Source: Rhodococcus sp. H36-A4 (GTDB lineage Bacteria > Actinomycetota > Actinomycetes > Mycobacteriales > Mycobacteriaceae). Taken from it: a stretch of DNA of 64,000 bases. Of the stretch, positions 61,680 through 64,000 are shown piece by piece. Numbering within the stretch: the first letter of the stretch is position 1; each line of letters starts with the position of its first letter. Both the position numbers and the translations under genes were made by a program. The notes beneath the pieces were generated by a model. That model did not search any database, was not told where the DNA came from, and was given only the letters and a program-made list of their open reading frames with translations. The stretch spans positions 62,001 through 126,000 of the forward strand of contig NZ_JAPVLQ010000001.1 in assembly GCF_027158005.1 (NCBI RefSeq), written 5' to 3'.

Positions 61680-62987
61680 TCAACGCTGGGCGGTGATCGC
61701 GGTGGTTGCCGCGACGATGCGCGCTCTACCGGCTTCGATGTCGATCGGGTCGCTGTCACTGTCTCCGTAGGCTCGGTTCAGAGCCGCCAACTGACGCAGA
61801 ACCGTTTCGCGGATGTCGGAATGCACTGCGGCAGTCCCGATGCGCTGACCCAACTCCGCGGCTGCAATCACTGCAAGCGGATTACCGAGACCGTAGTGGC
61901 GCATGGCGTCGAAGACTTGGTCGATCAGATCCGTCGCTGTCGCACGAGTCACGGTAGCTCGATAGTTCCCCGCGCCATCGACGCGTCCGAGCAGGGGTGT
62001 CGGCCGCGTGCTGAGCGGAACCAGTCCCACGGCGAGTTCGGCGAGCGCGTTTCGGGCAGTGTAAGGGTCGTTGGTGCTCGGTGACATTGCCCGCACGGCC
62101 ATCTCTGTCAACTGTTGTACCGCGAACTGGATGTCTTGATTCGGGGTACGGGTGTCCCCCAGGTTCACTGCTGCCCTGACCGCATCTTCGGTATCCGAAT
62201 CCGTACCACGACTCATCACAGCGATAGGCTCGCCCGCGATCAGGTGGTCTCCCGGTCCGATCCGCAGTTCGATGATGCAATCACCGTTGCAGGCTGCTGA
62301 GAGCAATGCCTGTTCGTCGACACCGACGACAAAACCCGAGGACTGCGCCAGCACATTCACCGAAGGTTCAGGCAGAGAACGTGCGGCGACCGCGTCCTCG
62401 GGCAAGGTCTGCGGATACAACGAATCGACCACCGCGACCAACTCACCGCGAACCCGAGCGGAAAGAGTCGAGACCTGGATCGAATTCGCAATGTGGTGAA
62501 TGAAATACACCAATACCGCGACGTCGAGTACTGCCAGTAGGACTGCGACATTGACGGCAATGTCGGGAACGAAGGAGATCCCGTCGTTCGACTCGGAACG
62601 GATCGAACGCAGCACCATCAACGCGTAGAGGAACGTCGCTCCGAAAATTCCGAGTACGAACTGATTCCCTCGGTCCGACATGAAATTTCGCACGAGCCGC
62701 GGACCATAGGTGGAGCTTGCGGTCGCAAGGACCGAGATCGTAATAGAAAATGACGTTGCAGCCACCGCCAGCATCGAACCACCGATGGCACCGAGGATGT
62801 CACGGCTTCCGCTCGCTCCGACCCGATAGAGCAGAAAACCCCACGCGCCGAAGTCTTTACCGTCGAGACGGCGGTCGAGTGTGATCAGAAGCTGTGCCAG
62901 AACAATGGCCACGATACCGAGAAGCGCGGGAAGAAACCAGAACGATTCACGCGCCCGGAGGAGCCGGACACGCAGAGCGCTCACCAC
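61680..62987 (-). CDS. DUF2254 family membrane protein
   Basis: 435-aa protein. Four N-terminal hydrophobic segments (LPALLGIVAIVLAQLLITL; ILGAIGGSMLAVAATSFSITISVLATASS; and two more up to ~170) are followed by a ~260-residue soluble domain with VDEQALLSAACNGDCIIELRIGPGDHLIAGEPIAV and SPSTNDPYTARNALAELAVGL. This is the DUF2254 layout. Function unknown; often near ion-transport genes, as here. Confidence 0.82.
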   Translation of the reverse strand: MVSALRVRLLRARESFWFLPALLGIVAIVLAQLLITLDRRLDGKDFGAWGFLLYRVGASGSRDILGAIGGSMLAVAATSFSITISVLATASSTYGPRLVRNFMSDRGNQFVLGIFGATFLYALMVLRSIRSESNDGISFVPDIAVNVAVLLAVLDVAVLVYFIHHIANSIQVSTLSARVRGELVAVVDSLYPQTLPEDAVAARSLPEPSVNVLAQSSGFVVGVDEQALLSAACNGDCIIELRIGPGDHLIAGEPIAVMSRGTDSDTEDAVRAAVNLGDTRTPNQDIQFAVQQLTEMAVRAMSPSTNDPYTARNALAELAVGLVPLSTRPTPLLGRVDGAGNYRATVTRATATDLIDQVFDAMRHYGLGNPLAVIAAAELGQRIGTAAVHSDIRETVLRQLAALNRAYGDSDSDPIDIEAGRARIVAATTAITAQR

Positions 62988-63096
62988 GGACTTACACCGG
63001 AAAAGCTAGAGAGGCGCACTCGCAACTCCTTCGATTCTCATGATTTCGATCCTTGACACGGCCGCCTGGACCCGTCCACCGTATGTCGGCACACTT

Positions 63097-63762
63097 TCAG
63101 AGCAATTCACTGAATCGTTCGATGTCGCGGACCTTTCCCGAGACGATGATGGTATCCCCCGCGGTGACGATCGTGTCAGCGGCAGCGTAGGTGAAACCTT
63201 CGCCAGACCGTTTGATCGCCACCACTGTTACCTTATGTTTGGTACGAACAGCACTGTCACCCAACTGAATTCCGATGACGAATTTCGGTGGCGACGTCTT
63301 GGCCATGGCAAATTCGTCGTCGAACTCGATGTAGTCCATCATTCGTCCACGAACGAGGTGCGCTACCCGCTTGCCCATGTCGTGTTCGGGTCGCACCACA
63401 TGGTGGACACCGATCTGCGTCAAGATCTTTGCGTGCGCATTGCTGGTGGCTTTGGCCCAGATGTTGGTGACCGACAGATTGATCAGGGCCGAGGCGGTGA
63501 GCAGACTCGCTTCCAGTTTCGAACCGATGGCCACCACCGCGCGGTCGAACTCGTGCACCGAGAGCTGCCGTAGTGCCTCCTCGTCGGTGGTGTCGGCAAC
63601 GGCTGCGTGAGTCAGGCGATCCGACATACGTTGTACGAGCGTTTCGTCGGAGTCGATGCCGAGAACTTCGGTACCTTGCGACATGAGCTCGAGTGCAAGG
63701 GAATTGCCGAATCGGCCGAGCCCGAGGACGACGACCACGTTGGAGGAAGGTTTCTTAACCAA
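63097..63762 (-). CDS. ktrA: KtrA/TrkA-type potassium channel regulatory subunit
   Basis: 221-aa cytosolic RCK protein. Rossmann RCK_N domain: VVVLGLGRFGNSLALEL, acidic end of beta-2 GIDSD, and WAKATSNAHAKILTQIGVHHVVRPEHDMGKRVAHLV; RCK_C domain to the end. TTG 63762 is chosen: it overlaps the end of the TrkH/KtrB gene by 8 bp, has GAAAGG six bases upstream, and gives the usual length. Gates the membrane partner by nucleotide binding. Confidence 0.87.
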   Translation of the reverse strand: MVKKPSSNVVVVLGLGRFGNSLALELMSQGTEVLGIDSDETLVQRMSDRLTHAAVADTTDEEALRQLSVHEFDRAVVAIGSKLEASLLTASALINLSVTNIWAKATSNAHAKILTQIGVHHVVRPEHDMGKRVAHLVRGRMMDYIEFDDEFAMAKTSPPKFVIGIQLGDSAVRTKHKVTVVAIKRSGEGFTYAAADTIVTAGDTIIVSGKVRDIERFSELL

Positions 63763-64000
63763 TGAACGGCCTTTCTTCGGGGAGAGTGTAGCGGCGCCCA
63801 CGATCACGCGCCGCAAGTGCACTGACCAGGGTGATCGACCCGATTCGGCCGACGTACATGAGCAGAATCAGGATCAACTGCCCCCAAGGTGGAAGCTGGC
63901 CGGTGATCCCGGTCGACAGTCCGACAGTCGCTGAAGCCGATACGACCTCGAACAACAGCTCGTCGAGGCCGAAAGGTGTGCCTGCCAAGAGGACCACGGT
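63755..64000 (-). CDS. ktrB: TrkH/KtrB-type potassium transporter (3' part only)
   Basis: C-terminal ~80 residues of the K+-translocating subunit; the N-terminal part lies beyond the window end. A selectivity-filter loop SATVGLSTGITG, LMYVGRIGSITLVSAL and RYTLPEERPFIG at the end match KtrB. Its 3' end overlaps ktrA by 8 bp. Confidence 0.87.
   Translation of the reverse strand, partial: TVVLLAGTPFGLDELLFEVVSASATVGLSTGITGQLPPWGQLILILLMYVGRIGSITLVSALAARDRGRRYTLPEERPFIG

Overview
The window is a 64 kb stretch of a high-GC, mycolate-type actinobacterial chromosome, most likely Rhodococcus or a close relative. The evidence is gene content and order shared with Mycobacterium: a cbs / SGNH hydrolase / thiolase block like Rv1077-Rv1074c, an accD1-accA1-fadE19-maoC-citE block like Rv2502c-Rv2498c, an AurF-like/fprB pair like Rv0885-Rv0886, and a desA3/reductase pair like Rv3229c-Rv3230c. 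There are also many ATGA/GTGA start-stop overlaps, GTG and TTG starts, and SigF-type promoters. I saw no tRNA, rRNA, CRISPR array, insertion sequence or prophage.

Layout. 1-9.3 kb is housekeeping metabolism: glutaryl-CoA dehydrogenase (cut by the window edge), cystathionine beta-synthase, an exported SGNH hydrolase, a thiolase, a Bax-inhibitor-like membrane protein, a DUF5709 protein, an rRNA methyltransferase, a peroxiredoxin with an odd insertion, and a PtpB-like phosphatase. 9.4-15.9 kb looks like an arginine-catabolism locus: a DauA-like D-arginine dehydrogenase, an Lrp regulator, an amino-acid 2-monooxygenase coupled to an amidase, a divergent guanidinobutyrase-type ureohydrolase and a PucR regulator. 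16-18.3 kb holds TerC (behind an 18-codon coupled leader ORF), Dps and a DUF6131 protein. 18.3-25.1 kb is the leucine/isovalerate degradation operon with its divergent TetR regulator and a palindromic operator. 25.2-27.6 kb has a sirtuin, a small membrane protein and a degenerate EAL-DICT protein. 27.6-35.5 kb is a divergent glycosyltransferase cluster (six glycosyltransferases plus a WcbI-like protein and a nearby GNAT acetyltransferase) with no flippase, polymerase or transporter. This is the least explained part of the window.

35.6-43.4 kb contains a PRC-barrel operon, an MscS channel, glycogen debranching enzyme GlgX, an acyl-CoA dehydrogenase with a divergent TetR regulator, and isopentenyl-diphosphate isomerase. 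43.6-44.0 kb is the C-terminal remnant of a methionine gamma-lyase-like gene. 44.0-50.1 kb is redox/lipid chemistry: an F420-type nitroreductase, AurF-like diiron oxygenase, ferredoxin-ferredoxin reductase, NTF2-like protein, fatty acid desaturase and its reductase.

50.3-58.4 kb looks like a general stress-response region. Two SigF-like promoters (50328, 51463) drive a helical protein and an envelope operon (YihY-holin fusion, DUF3618, DUF4235, SQR-like flavoprotein). These sit beside an RsbQ-RsbP energy-stress module, a STAS protein and a GAF-ANTAR regulator. Similar promoters precede dps, the DUF6131 leader and a 47-aa acidic protein. The dps and YihY promoters would give leaderless transcripts. 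The window ends with an AceE-like thiamine-diphosphate enzyme, a PdxK/ThiD kinase, a DUF2254 membrane protein and a Ktr-type potassium uptake pair that runs off the edge.
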